NCBI GenBank assembly: GCA_002304925.1
Contig: DBPT01000010.1
Location: 66,340 to 130,339, forward strand
Source: Prolixibacteraceae bacterium UBA1413
GTDB lineage: Bacteria > Bacteroidota > Bacteroidia > Bacteroidales > Prolixibacteraceae
Length of the DNA: 64,000 nt
Reading direction: 5' to 3'
Shown here: piece by piece, positions 43,187 to 52,439 of the stretch
Layout: each line of letters begins with the position of its first letter
How positions within the stretch are numbered: position 1 is the first letter of the stretch
Notes under the pieces: generated by a model
The model's database searches: none
Told to the model about the DNA's origin: nothing
The model's input: only the letters and a program-made list of their open reading frames with translations
Translations under genes and position numbers: made by a program

Positions 43187-45652
43187 TTACTTTGATGTTC
43201 GTTTCCCTGGCTTCGGCACTTCATTGTCAGCGGGCAGAAGGGAATAATTCAACACCCCGGCAATGGTATTCACGAAATGAAAATCCACCCCCTTCAGGTA
43301 GGCCTCCTTGATTTCCTCCAGGTCCTTCCTGTTTTCTTCGGAAAGGATGATTTCCCTGATCCCTGCCCTTTTGGCTGCCAATATTTTTTCCTTGATTCCC
43401 CCTACGGGGAGTACTTTCCCGCGAAGGGTGATCTCCCCCGTCATGGCCACCCCGGGTTTCACCTTGCGGCGTGTAAATGCCGATGCCATGGAAGTGACCA
43501 TGGTAATTCCCGCTGAGGGTCCGTCTTTGGGGATGGCTCCTTCGGGAACATGCAGGTGGACATTCCATTGTTCAAAAATTCCAGGGTCCAGCTGTAACTC
43601 TTCTGCGTGGCTTTTCAGAAATTCCAGGGCCAGCACGGCCGACTCCTTCATCACATCGCCGAGGTTGCCGGTGATTGTCAGCGTTCCTTTCCCTCTGCTG
43701 AGGCTGCTTTCTACATATAGGATCTCCCCACCGGAGGCCGTCCAGGCCAATCCAGTCACCACCCCCGTGAAATCGTTGCCCTGATAAGCTTCCTTTTTGT
43801 ATTCAATCACCCCCAGGTACTCGCGGATATCCCCCAGGGTCACCGTTTTATGATAAGGCTCTTCAAAGGCTATTTTTTTAGCCACCCGGCGTACCACCCT
43901 GGCAATTTTCTGGTCCAGTTCCCTGACACCCGATTCGCGGGTGTAATGCTCTGTTATGAATTCCAGAACCCTGGGAGGAATTTTCAGCTGCGAAGGCTTG
44001 ACACCATGATTCTCAAGCTGTTTGGGAATCAGATGACGCCTGGCAATTTCTATCTTCTCCTCCACCAGATATCCGCTCATCTCAATGAGTTCCAGCCGGT
44101 CGCGCAGAGGGGGTGCGATCGTGTTCAGCGTATTTGCGGTAGCAATGAACATCACCTTGCTCAGGTCATACTCAATTTCCACATAATTATCATGGAATTC
44201 GACATTTTGCTCCGGGTCCAGGACCTCCAGCAACGCTGAGGCAGGATCACCATGAAACTGTTTCGATACCTTGTCGATTTCATCCAGGACAAACACCGGA
44301 TTGGAGGTCTTCGCCTTTTTGATGTTCTGGATAAGGCGGCCGGGCATGGCTCCGATGTAAGTCTTGCGATGACCGCGGATTTCCGACTCATCGTGGAGTC
44401 CGCCGAGACTCATCCTGACATATTTTCTGCCCAATGCCCTGGCTATCGATTTTCCAAGCGACGTTTTCCCCACGCCGGGAGGCCCGTAAAGGCAAAGAAT
44501 AGGCGCTTTCAGGTCATTCTTCAGTTTCAGCACCGCCAGGTGTTCCAGGATACGCTCCTTGACCTTTTCAAGTCCGAAATGGTCCTCGTCAAGAACCTTC
44601 CGGGCATGCTGCAGATCAAAGTTATCAACGGTCCCCTCGTTCCACGGAAGATCCAGAAGGGTCTGGCAATAGCTATATTGCACCGAATACTCGCCTGCAG
44701 CAGGATTCAGCCGCCCTAACTTGTCCACTTCCTTGTCAAAATGACGGGCAACCTCCGCATTCCACTTCTTTTCGGCAGCTTTTTCCTTTAAGACCTTTAT
44801 TTCCTGATCGATCGGGTTCCCTCCCAACTCATCCTGAATGGTCTTCATCTGCTGATGAAGCATAAACTCACGCTGCTGCCTGTCAATGTCGGTCTTAACC
44901 TTCTTCTGGATATCTTGCTTCAGCTCCAGCATCTGCACTTCCCTGACCAGGTAACTGATTGCCTGCACTCCCCGGTCACGCAGGTTGTCAATTTCAAGCA
45001 GCTTCTGCTTCTCCCCCACCTTAATATCCGTGTTGGAACAGATGAAATTGATCAGAAAGGTAGAGTTCTCAATATTTTTTACCGCAAAGGTGGCTTCCGG
45101 CGGAATGTTGGCGGAAAAATGGGCGATCTTGATGGAAAGATCCTTCAGGGAACCTACAATGGCGTTGAATTCATTGTTGCTTGAAGGGATTTCATCATTC
45201 AGAACATCTATCTGCGCTTTGAAATAGGGATCTTCTGCAACAAATGCCCTGATCCTGAAACGCCGTTTCCCCTGAATGATCACTGTGGTCGATCCGTCGG
45301 GCATTTCCAGAATCTTGAGGATTTCTGCCACGGTGCCCAGGGAATAGAGATCCGCAGGCAAAGGATCGTCGAGGTTATATTCCCGTTGCGCCAGAGTTCC
45401 CAGCAACTTCCCTCCCCGGTAAACGTCCTGAACCAGTTTGAGTGATTTCTGCCGCCCGACGGTGATGGGAATCACCACCCCCGGAAAGAGTACCGTATTC
45501 CGTAACGGCAGTACCGGAATTACCTCAGGAACCTCAGGATTCCGGAGATCTGCATCGTCGCCGTCGGCGATGATGGGGAAAAAATCAGCACTGTTTTGAA
45601 CCAGGTCAGAAAAGAAATACTCTTCTTGCCTGTTATTTTTCACATCTCCCAT
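43187..45652 (-). CDS. lon: ATP-dependent protease Lon
   Basis: An 821-residue Lon protease that unfolds and degrades damaged and regulatory proteins. The N-terminal LON substrate domain starts at about residue 40 (EVIPVLPLRNTVLFPGVVIP), a coiled region follows (MLHQQMKTIQDELGG), the AAA+ module has Walker A YGPPGVGKTSLGKS and Walker B PVFVLDEIDKV, and the C-terminal serine-lysine protease has KDGPSAGITMVTSM (catalytic Ser in PSAG) and the catalytic Lys in PVGGIKEKILAAKR. The length fits. An imperfect promoter box (ATACTTTG on this strand, about 45700-45707) lies upstream. The 207-base gap before it holds the rpmE2 terminator. Confidence 0.97.
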   Translation of the reverse strand: MGDVKNNRQEEYFFSDLVQNSADFFPIIADGDDADLRNPEVPEVIPVLPLRNTVLFPGVVIPITVGRQKSLKLVQDVYRGGKLLGTLAQREYNLDDPLPADLYSLGTVAEILKILEMPDGSTTVIIQGKRRFRIRAFVAEDPYFKAQIDVLNDEIPSSNNEFNAIVGSLKDLSIKIAHFSANIPPEATFAVKNIENSTFLINFICSNTDIKVGEKQKLLEIDNLRDRGVQAISYLVREVQMLELKQDIQKKVKTDIDRQQREFMLHQQMKTIQDELGGNPIDQEIKVLKEKAAEKKWNAEVARHFDKEVDKLGRLNPAAGEYSVQYSYCQTLLDLPWNEGTVDNFDLQHARKVLDEDHFGLEKVKERILEHLAVLKLKNDLKAPILCLYGPPGVGKTSLGKSIARALGRKYVRMSLGGLHDESEIRGHRKTYIGAMPGRLIQNIKKAKTSNPVFVLDEIDKVSKQFHGDPASALLEVLDPEQNVEFHDNYVEIEYDLSKVMFIATANTLNTIAPPLRDRLELIEMSGYLVEEKIEIARRHLIPKQLENHGVKPSQLKIPPRVLEFITEHYTRESGVRELDQKIARVVRRVAKKIAFEEPYHKTVTLGDIREYLGVIEYKKEAYQGNDFTGVVTGLAWTASGGEILYVESSLSRGKGTLTITGNLGDVMKESAVLALEFLKSHAEELQLDPGIFEQWNVHLHVPEGAIPKDGPSAGITMVTSMASAFTRRKVKPGVAMTGEITLRGKVLPVGGIKEKILAAKRAGIREIILSEENRKDLEEIKEAYLKGVDFHFVNTIAGVLNYSLLPADNEVPKPGKRTSK

Positions 45653-45802
45653 ACGTTTATTCTTATCCTGGTGACAATTTGTCGGTAGCTTCCTCCCGTC
45701 AAAGTATGGTTCAGAGAAGGCAATAGTTGTGCCAACATCTCTTTTCTGCCAGTGGAGGAGCCTTTAAACCCATAATGGCAGTCAGGCCTGACTCTACCGG
45801 AT

Positions 45803-45839
45803 AAAAAAAGAGGCCGTCTCGCTTTTGAGACAGCCTCTT
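45803..45839 (-). terminator. Rho-independent terminator of rpmE2
   Basis: On the minus strand GAGGCTGTCTC and GAGACGGCCTC form an 11-pair stem with one G-T pair, followed by seven T. It lies about 20 bases after the rpmE2 stop. Confidence 0.9.
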
Positions 45840-45859
45840 CTCTGTAATTCCACGAAAGA

Positions 45860-46123
45860 CTATTTGCCTCTCTTTTCCATATGGTTTTTGTAACGGCTCA
45901 TAAATTTGTCAACGCGACCAGCGGTGTCGACCAATTTGACCTTGCCCGTATAAAACGGATGAGAGGTATTGGAAATCTCCAATTTCACCAGGGGATATTC
46001 CACACCGTCGATTTCGACCATTTCTTTGCTCTGAACCGTAGAGCGGGTAATGAAGGTATGACCGTTTGACATATCTCTGAAAGCCACCATTCTGTAACTG
46101 TCGGGATGTATTCCTTTTTTCAT
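45860..46123 (-). CDS. rpmE2: 50S ribosomal protein L31 type B
   Basis: An 87-residue L31 of the zinc-free B type. It starts MKKGIHPDSYRMVAFRDMSN and contains FITRSTVQSKEMVEIDGVEYP, SNTSHPFYTGKVKLVDTAGRVDKF-like core and the basic tail. The CxxC zinc motif of type A is absent, so it does not need zinc; in other bacteria such paralogues replace the zinc form during zinc limitation. It has its own full promoter (46160-46190) and terminator, so it is a single-gene unit. Confidence 0.95.
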   Translation of the reverse strand: MKKGIHPDSYRMVAFRDMSNGHTFITRSTVQSKEMVEIDGVEYPLVKLEISNTSHPFYTGKVKLVDTAGRVDKFMSRYKNHMEKRGK

Positions 46124-46159
46124 TTTCCTATTTTTTACTGCGATTCTTTAAACGGGGGG

Positions 46160-46190
46160 CAAAGGTAAAATTCATTTCCAAAAATACAAA
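46160..46190 (-). promoter_or_regulatory. Promoter of rpmE2
   Basis: The minus strand has TTTG, exactly 19 bases, then TACCTTTG (46160-46167), the best full promoter in the window. Transcription would begin near 46153, about 30 bases before the ATG. Confidence 0.85.
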
Positions 46191-46219
46191 ATCTTCGTGC
46201 TGAAACTTTTGTTTTTTAA

Positions 46220-47395
46220 TCACCCATTATTTTGGCCGAGAATAGGAGCCCTGACAAACGGGCGGTCAGGATCAAAAAGGTACCGCATGGTATAATGTGT
46301 TTTGGTATGTTTTCCCCCTACCGACTCATACAGCGATACGATTTTGGGATTAAAATCACCTGCCCAGGAAAGTTCCATTTCCTTGTACCAGGGCATGGAA
46401 TACATTATTGGCCTCAGATGCCAAAAGAGGGCTGCGTCAATTCCCGAGCGCTGGAATTTGGGTGATATGCCCATGATAATGCCCCTTGTACGCGTCATCA
46501 CCTTTCTCTTTTTGTACCAAAGCAACCGCAACATATTCCAAAGGTGCAACTTCCCGTTTAACCGGATCAATATCTGGTTCAAATCGGGAATCATCACGAA
46601 AAGTGCAATGGGATTCCCCTCATGATAGGCAAACCAGATGAATTTCTCCTCCAGCATCAGTCTTGACGAATCAAGAAAGTCGGTGAGATCATCCTTGTCG
46701 ATGGGTTTGAAATGTTCATGGAAACGCCAGGCATCATCGTATACTTTGGCAAAATCATCAATAAATTTCTCTTTTTCGGCAAAAGAAAAATGGCGGAAGC
46801 TGAACTGCGGTTTTTTGGCCACCCATTCCGCGACTTTCCAAAAACGGTCGGGCAATTCCGGCAGGGTGATGTCGAGGTGATAACTGAACTGCCTGAAATA
46901 AATCCTGAAACCGTAGTTTTCGAATAACTTCAGATAATAGGGGGGATTGTAAGGCATTCCGAATCCCTGCGGCATGAATCCCTCGACCAGAAGTCCCCAG
47001 TTCATATAATTCTCCCCGAAATTCACCGGTCCGTCCATGGCTTCCAGCCCTTTGGACCTGAGCCATTCACGTGCAGCATTGAAGAGGAGCCTTGCAGCTT
47101 CCTCATCGTCAGGGCATTCAAAAAAACCGCATCCACCTGTCGGCTGATCGTATACAACAGCTTTGTCCCGGTTGTAAAATGCCGCAATTCGTCCGAGGGG
47201 TCTGCCCTGGCCGTCGGCAAGAACCCAGCGCCTGGCATCACCATTCTTGAACGAAGGATTCCGGGAAGGATCAAAAACCTTTTCAACCATGCTCTCCAGG
47301 GGACAGGCCCAGTTGGAATCGTTCCTGTAAATAAGGTGGGGAACCTGGTGAAACAGCTTTTTTGAATGACTGTCGGCAACTTCGATTAAGTGCAT
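46220..47395 (-). CDS. Probable GNAT-like protein of unknown function
   Basis: A 391-residue soluble protein (start MHLIEVADSHSKKLFHQVPH). The middle holds GPVNFGENYMNWGLLVEGFM and the C-terminal half GIIMGISPKFQRSGIDAALF, which resembles the acetyl-CoA-binding motif of GNAT N-acyltransferases (Q/R-x-x-G-x-G/A), although the second Gly is replaced. The family is widespread in Bacteroidota as a conserved hypothetical protein. Neither substrate nor pathway is evident. It is separated by 97 bases from rpmE2 and by 82 bases from the next gene upstream on the same strand. Confidence 0.7.
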   Translation of the reverse strand: MHLIEVADSHSKKLFHQVPHLIYRNDSNWACPLESMVEKVFDPSRNPSFKNGDARRWVLADGQGRPLGRIAAFYNRDKAVVYDQPTGGCGFFECPDDEEAARLLFNAAREWLRSKGLEAMDGPVNFGENYMNWGLLVEGFMPQGFGMPYNPPYYLKLFENYGFRIYFRQFSYHLDITLPELPDRFWKVAEWVAKKPQFSFRHFSFAEKEKFIDDFAKVYDDAWRFHEHFKPIDKDDLTDFLDSSRLMLEEKFIWFAYHEGNPIALFVMIPDLNQILIRLNGKLHLWNMLRLLWYKKRKVMTRTRGIIMGISPKFQRSGIDAALFWHLRPIMYSMPWYKEMELSWAGDFNPKIVSLYESVGGKHTKTHYTMRYLFDPDRPFVRAPILGQNNG

Positions 47396-47476
47396 ACTGA
47401 TCTATTTTTATGCAAGATATATTTTTTTTTAGATAATGAAATCGTTTATTCGGGCATGATGGCATGTTATATGAGC

Positions 47477-48160
47477 TTATTCGAGGTATTTCACGGCTTC
47501 TTCAATTTCAACAGCCAGAGAGATTGCCGTGGGATGACCCGATGCCCTCAATTCCTTCACGAGGTCAACGACCATATTCCGGAGGTAGGGAGAGCGGTTG
47601 GCCAGGAGAAGCAGGGTGCGGGCAATGACTTCAGACAAGGCCCCATCGCGGGCAAGAGGGATGATCTCTTCCAGAAAAGGATCGAAGATTTCATCAGGCG
47701 ATTTATTATCTGTCAAGGCCAATCTTCCTCCCAGATGAATGGCCGAAAAGCGGACCCAGTGTTTTTTGCCCCGGCACCACTCAAGCATTTTTACGTAGGC
47801 AAACGGGGTGCGGCACCAGAGATTGGCTGAAGCCTGTTCCGCGATTTCACTGTTTTCCATGCTTCTGGTCCAGAAATCCATCTGTTGTTCGGTCACCAGG
47901 GCCGCATCATCGACAAGAGTGGCCAGGATCATGGTTTCACGCCATTGCCGGTTCCAGAGCTTAAAGGAGAGGATATGCGAAGGAGCAACGTCAGCGGCCA
48001 TCTCCCTGAGACTGGTCAGTGGTACCCCCCAATTCATCTTGTAGAGGATCCCGTGCTGTTTCATCCGTTCAGCCACTTCCCAACTCCTGTGTTTTTCAAT
48101 TGCTCGCAGAAGATGTCTGAAAAGTATCTCCGATTCCCGGTCGTCCAACCAAATATCCAT
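47477..48160 (-). CDS. DNA alkylation repair (HEAT-repeat) family protein
   Basis: A 227-residue all-helical protein. The pattern RQWRETMILATLVDDAALVTEQQMDFW, split into paired helices, and EIAEQASANLWCRTPFAYVK resembles AlkC/AlkD HEAT-like repeat glycosylases that remove alkylated bases without flipping them. The match is from helix pattern and composition, and the catalytic Asp and Trp of AlkD cannot be assigned by eye. It is cytosolic. Its promoter was not found; the upstream region 48161-48290 is shared with the divergent flippase gene. Confidence 0.7.
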   Translation of the reverse strand: MDIWLDDRESEILFRHLLRAIEKHRSWEVAERMKQHGILYKMNWGVPLTSLREMAADVAPSHILSFKLWNRQWRETMILATLVDDAALVTEQQMDFWTRSMENSEIAEQASANLWCRTPFAYVKMLEWCRGKKHWVRFSAIHLGGRLALTDNKSPDEIFDPFLEEIIPLARDGALSEVIARTLLLLANRSPYLRNMVVDLVKELRASGHPTAISLAVEIEEAVKYLE

Positions 48161-48290
48161 ACAAGCACAGCTATTTCCGGCAAAGATAACAATCCTCCCG
48201 TTCGTTTCCCCGGGAGTAGTGAAAGCAATGCAGGGCCGGGTGGTACTATTGCCAACATTTATTATTTTTACCCTCTATTCCCGATAAAGA

Positions 48291-49625
48291 ATGGCCAGAT
48301 TTCAGAAACTCTTCCAGGAACTCACCGGTTCCGAATTTTACCGGAATATCGCCGGTCTTTTCACGGGAGTTTTTGCGGCACGCCTGATCCCGGCCCTCTT
48401 TGCCCTGGCCATTGCCCGGCTCTACCTGCCGGAAAATTTCGGTGATTTCGTCCTTTTCCTGAGCATCGCCTCCCTGTTTTCCATCCTGGTGAACGGAGGA
48501 TATGAAAGTGCCCTCCTCCTGGCCGGAACCCCGGACGAAAAAAAAGGGATCATCAGACTGGCTTCCAAAACCAACCTCTTCGTCAATCTCCCTGTACTGC
48601 TGCTGATAATCATAGTTCTGTCAATCCTGGGAAGCAGGGTAGAAAATCCATGGCTCTGGCTCCTGATTCCCTTCTATGCCTTTTTCTTCGGCGCCCTTCA
48701 GGTGATCCGCAATTTGTTCATCAGCAACAAGGAATTCCGGAAACTGGCGCTTTTGGAGATCTACCGGGCCATAGCCACCGGGGTACTGCAAACCCTTTTG
48801 TTCTTCCTCCCCGGAACCGGCCTTTTCGTGGGGGTGACCCTTGCCCAGGTCATCACCCTGGCAATTTGCTGGAAAGAGCTGCCGGAAAATCCTCGCCTGG
48901 CAGCTTACTCTTCCGGAGAGAAGGAACTGGCGCTCCGCTACCGGAACTTCCCCCTTTACAACGTACCTGCGGAATTCTTCAACTACCTCAGCAACCAGCT
49001 TCCGGTTTTCATGATCAAACCCTTCTTCGGCCAGTTTCTCCTGGGGATGTACTCCTTTTCACACCGCTATCTCAACATTCCGGTGCAACTTACCAGCATC
49101 TCCATAGGAAGCGTTTATATTCAGAAAGCAAGGTCATTGCACCGGGAGCCCGGCGAATTGGCAGCAATTACCTGGTCCCTCTTTAAAAAGCAGGTGTGGA
49201 CGGCCATCCTTCCCTTTACAATCCTTGCACTCCGGGGAAAAGAAATCTTCGGATTTCTCTTCGGAACCAACTGGGAATTTTCAGGTTCCCTGGCCAGGAT
49301 CCTGGCGCCATGGCTTTTCATGGTTTTCATAAGTTCGCCGCTTTCTACCATCCTCATCGCAAAGGAAAAACAGAAAATCTCCATGATCTTCAACATCCTG
49401 TTGCTGGTCACCCGTGCGGCAGCCCTGGCTGTAGGTGGCATTCTCCTGAAAGAGATCACCCTTACGGTCGGACTGTACAGTTTCACCGGATTCCTCTTTT
49501 TTACCATTTTGGGAATTTATTCGCTTTACCTGGCCGGTGTTGACCTGCTGAAAGCCGCACTTTTCCTGGTAAAAGTCATCCTGATATGTGTCATTCCCCT
49601 GGTTCTCATAAACATGATGCTTTGA
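48291..49625 (+). CDS. Polysaccharide flippase (Wzx-like, MATE/MVF superfamily)
   Basis: A 444-residue membrane protein with about 12 hydrophobic segments (IAGLFTGVFAARLIPALFAL near the start). It resembles Wzx/RfbX lipid-linked oligosaccharide translocases, which move undecaprenyl-linked repeat units to the periplasmic face during O-antigen or capsule synthesis. The start MARFQKLFQELTGSEFYRN is chosen as the first ATG. It heads a plus-strand run with the asparagine-synthetase-like gene, which overlaps its 3' end, supporting a shared glycan pathway. A near-match promoter (TATTTTTA) is at about 48260-48268. Confidence 0.88.
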   Translation: MARFQKLFQELTGSEFYRNIAGLFTGVFAARLIPALFALAIARLYLPENFGDFVLFLSIASLFSILVNGGYESALLLAGTPDEKKGIIRLASKTNLFVNLPVLLLIIIVLSILGSRVENPWLWLLIPFYAFFFGALQVIRNLFISNKEFRKLALLEIYRAIATGVLQTLLFFLPGTGLFVGVTLAQVITLAICWKELPENPRLAAYSSGEKELALRYRNFPLYNVPAEFFNYLSNQLPVFMIKPFFGQFLLGMYSFSHRYLNIPVQLTSISIGSVYIQKARSLHREPGELAAITWSLFKKQVWTAILPFTILALRGKEIFGFLFGTNWEFSGSLARILAPWLFMVFISSPLSTILIAKEKQKISMIFNILLLVTRAAALAVGGILLKEITLTVGLYSFTGFLFFTILGIYSLYLAGVDLLKAALFLVKVILICVIPLVLINMML

Positions 49626-51211
49626 AAACGAATGTCAAAACGGTAAAATTCCCCTGGTCGGTCAGGAAAGAGGTTCGTGTAACCGGCTATCTGTGGAGCG
49701 AAGACCGGATGGTGGGGGGAGCGGATCTTGCCGGCTTCATCGGGAACCAGACAGCGTGCTATGAACGCTTCAGCGAATGGTTCGGAAAACAAAACGGTCA
49801 GTTTTCAGCCATTGTGGAACAAAACGGGGAAATCTGGCTCGGATGCAGCCATACCTGGAGTTATCCGCTTTTTTATCTTCAGAAAGGGGATGTCCTGGCT
49901 GTCACTGACGATCCGGAGCACCTTTTACCCGCTATTGACAAGCCTGTTGCGGACCGGGAAACCCGAAACTATTTTCTGAATTTCGGGGTCACCCCGGCAG
50001 GATACACCATCGTACCGGATTTGATGCAGGTGAGGCCGGGAGAAACCGTTCTGCTGAAAGGAGGCTCCTCCCAGCATACCCTTTCCCCGATCCATACGTT
50101 TTCAGGCACCAGGAACGGGACATCTGAAGAACTGGCCCGCCTGATCAGGGAGGAATTCGGCAAATATGCCGGTTTTCTGAAAGACAAAGAGATTCTGCTA
50201 CCCCTGACCCGGGGCTACGACTCCCGACTGCTAGCCTGCCTGTTAAAAGAATTCGGCTTAACGAAGGTGACCTGCGCCACCTGGGGCCGCCCTGCCAACA
50301 GGGAAAGCCCGACAGCCCACAGGGTGGCGGAAACTCTGGGATTTCCGCATATTTTCATTCCCTACTCCACGGATACCTTTCACCGCGATGCAAAGGAGGA
50401 GATGTTCGACGATTACATCGGTTATGCCGGTCATTATTCCTCCATGCCTTTCCTCCAGGACTATTTCGCCATCAGGCACCTTCTCCGGGAGGGGGTTATC
50501 CATGCAGGGACGGCAGTTCTGCCAGGACATCCGGGGGATTTCATCCGGGGTGCCCACCTCTTCCCTTCCCTCCCCGGCAAGGATGACATCTCCCTGGCAA
50601 ATGCTATCATCTCGGCATTCGGAAATTCTTACCCCGCAACACACAGGGAACGGGACCTGCTACGGAAAACCATCACTCGGGAATTCCCGGAAAAAAATAC
50701 CGCTAAAACAGCCCTGCAGAAATTTGACCTCTGGGATTATGAAGAACGACAATGCAAACTGATCGGAAACTCATCACTGGTGTACGACTTTTTTAAGATC
50801 AGTCACCTATCACCCCTTTTTGACAAAAATATTATGGGCCGCTTTTTGCAACTCCCGTTTGGGCAGCGGCTGGGATGTTCTCTATACTACGAAACGCTGA
50901 CTACCCAATTCTTCTCACCCCATGGTTTGGATTTCGATTTGCGGCCGGCATATACAAAACCCGCCGGAAGGCCGGCTGTCATTGAAACCCTGATCAAACT
51001 GGTCCCCCGGTTCCTGAAAAAAATATACTACCCACTCGATGATGATGTTTTTTACCGGGAGTTCACCGAAGAACTCATGCGTTCCTCTCAAAAGCTGCAT
51101 TACAGACACCCTCTTAAACCCCATTTTTATAACTGTTATCTGACCCAGTGGTACCTGGCAAAAGTGGAAAGCAGACTGAAAAACAATCCCGGTGCGGACT
51201 TTCATGATTGA
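49586..51211 (+). CDS. Asparagine synthetase-like protein lacking the glutaminase cysteine
   Basis: A protein of up to 541 residues. The N-terminal part shows a degenerate class II glutaminase fold (FSAIVEQNGEIWLGCSHTWS, then VLAVTDDPEHLLPAI), but the catalytic Cys immediately after Met in true enzymes is missing; the Cys2 of the longest reading is an artefact of overlap with the flippase gene. The synthetase domain has a modified PP-loop (LTRGYDSRLLACLLKEFGL in place of SGGxDS). Similar proteins occur in capsule and O-antigen clusters, where they may amidate or otherwise modify sugars. Start options are ATG 49586 (40-base overlap) or TTG 49622 (overlap TTGA); the sequence does not settle this. 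Confidence 0.75.
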   Translation: MCHSPGSHKHDALKTNVKTVKFPWSVRKEVRVTGYLWSEDRMVGGADLAGFIGNQTACYERFSEWFGKQNGQFSAIVEQNGEIWLGCSHTWSYPLFYLQKGDVLAVTDDPEHLLPAIDKPVADRETRNYFLNFGVTPAGYTIVPDLMQVRPGETVLLKGGSSQHTLSPIHTFSGTRNGTSEELARLIREEFGKYAGFLKDKEILLPLTRGYDSRLLACLLKEFGLTKVTCATWGRPANRESPTAHRVAETLGFPHIFIPYSTDTFHRDAKEEMFDDYIGYAGHYSSMPFLQDYFAIRHLLREGVIHAGTAVLPGHPGDFIRGAHLFPSLPGKDDISLANAIISAFGNSYPATHRERDLLRKTITREFPEKNTAKTALQKFDLWDYEERQCKLIGNSSLVYDFFKISHLSPLFDKNIMGRFLQLPFGQRLGCSLYYETLTTQFFSPHGLDFDLRPAYTKPAGRPAVIETLIKLVPRFLKKIYYPLDDDVFYREFTEELMRSSQKLHYRHPLKPHFYNCYLTQWYLAKVESRLKNNPGADFHD

Positions 51212-51244
51212 ATTTGTTTTACTTTTGGACAAAAAACCAAGCCC

Positions 51245-52393
51245 ATGGTTAATCTGAAAAGCCGCACACGGAATATCCTGCTCATCACCGGTGGATTGGT
51301 GCTGGTTTTCCTGTTATGGTTTTTTCTCGACATTGTCATTTATATTCTTTTATCGGTCATCCTCTCCTTTGTCGGCAAACCGCTGATGTGGGCCCTCGGA
51401 CGGATTAAAATCAGGAATTTCACCATTCCCAGGTCTGTCACCGCCTTCATCTCCCTTATTTCACTCTGGCTCCTCTTCTTTTTAATTTTGCGTTTCCTGG
51501 TTCCTTTACTTGTCAAAGAGTTTGAAACATTTTCACAGATTAATTTTGAACAGATTTTCAGCTCCCTTCAGGAACCCCTCTCACGTTTCTTCAGCTTTTT
51601 CAGCCGGAAACCCGTGGAAATCACCAACAGTACGTTCATTGAACTGATCAGAGAACAACTTGACAATCAGTTCCGGTTTTCCGACCTGAACAAAACTGTC
51701 AGTTTCATTGCCGGCACGGTGGGAGAACTCTTCATCGGCTTCTTCGCCGTCTCCTTCATCACCTTCTTTTTCCTGAAAGATTCCACCATGTTCCGCGATG
51801 CCATCCTGCTGATGGTCCCCACTGAAATGGAGGAAAAGGTAGGCAAAATTCTGGATACGATTTCCTATTTGCTGAGGCGGTATTTCCTGGGCATCGTGCT
51901 GGAAATGATTCTCGTAGGAGTTTTATATACCCTTGGATTGACGATTATCGGGATCGAAATCAACCATGCCGTCGTCATCGGCCTTTTTTGCGGACTTTTC
52001 AACATCATCCCCTATGTGGGGCCATGGATTGGTGTGCTGACCGGCTTATCTATCGGTCTGGCCCTGAATGTAAACATGGATTTCATGAGTCATACCCTGC
52101 CCCTGCTGGGATGGATGACTGTTGCCTTCCTGTTGGTGAAAATCCTCGACGACGTCCTGTTTCAGCCCCTGATATACAGCAAAAGTGTGAAAGCTCATCC
52201 CCTGGAAATTTTCCTGGTTATCCTGGCTGCAGGCAGCCTGGGAGGAGTCATCGGAATGGTCCTGGCCATTCCCGTCTATACGATATTGCGGGTAATCGCC
52301 AAGGAATTCTTTGATAACCTGAAGTTTGTGCGTAAAATCACCCAGGACCTTGACAAGATCGAAAAAAACGACCATCCGTTTATCATCCAATAG
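51245..52393 (+). CDS. AI-2E family transporter (PerM/UPF0118)
   Basis: A 382-residue polytopic membrane protein of the AI-2E (PerM, TqsA-like) family. Hydrophobic segments lie at about residues 10-60, 75-105, 150-185 and 210-330, and the family signature region GLFCGLFNIIPYVGPWIGVL is clear. Members export small molecules or ions (autoinducer-2, or sodium in exchange for protons); the substrate cannot be read from sequence. It sits between the asparagine-synthetase-like gene and an ABC exporter with gaps of 33 and 46 bases, so transcription with either is possible. Confidence 0.93.
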   Translation: MVNLKSRTRNILLITGGLVLVFLLWFFLDIVIYILLSVILSFVGKPLMWALGRIKIRNFTIPRSVTAFISLISLWLLFFLILRFLVPLLVKEFETFSQINFEQIFSSLQEPLSRFFSFFSRKPVEITNSTFIELIREQLDNQFRFSDLNKTVSFIAGTVGELFIGFFAVSFITFFFLKDSTMFRDAILLMVPTEMEEKVGKILDTISYLLRRYFLGIVLEMILVGVLYTLGLTIIGIEINHAVVIGLFCGLFNIIPYVGPWIGVLTGLSIGLALNVNMDFMSHTLPLLGWMTVAFLLVKILDDVLFQPLIYSKSVKAHPLEIFLVILAAGSLGGVIGMVLAIPVYTILRVIAKEFFDNLKFVRKITQDLDKIEKNDHPFIIQ

Positions 52394-52439
52394 TGTAATG
52401 CAGACAATTAAATAACGACACATTTTCAAAAACAGATTT

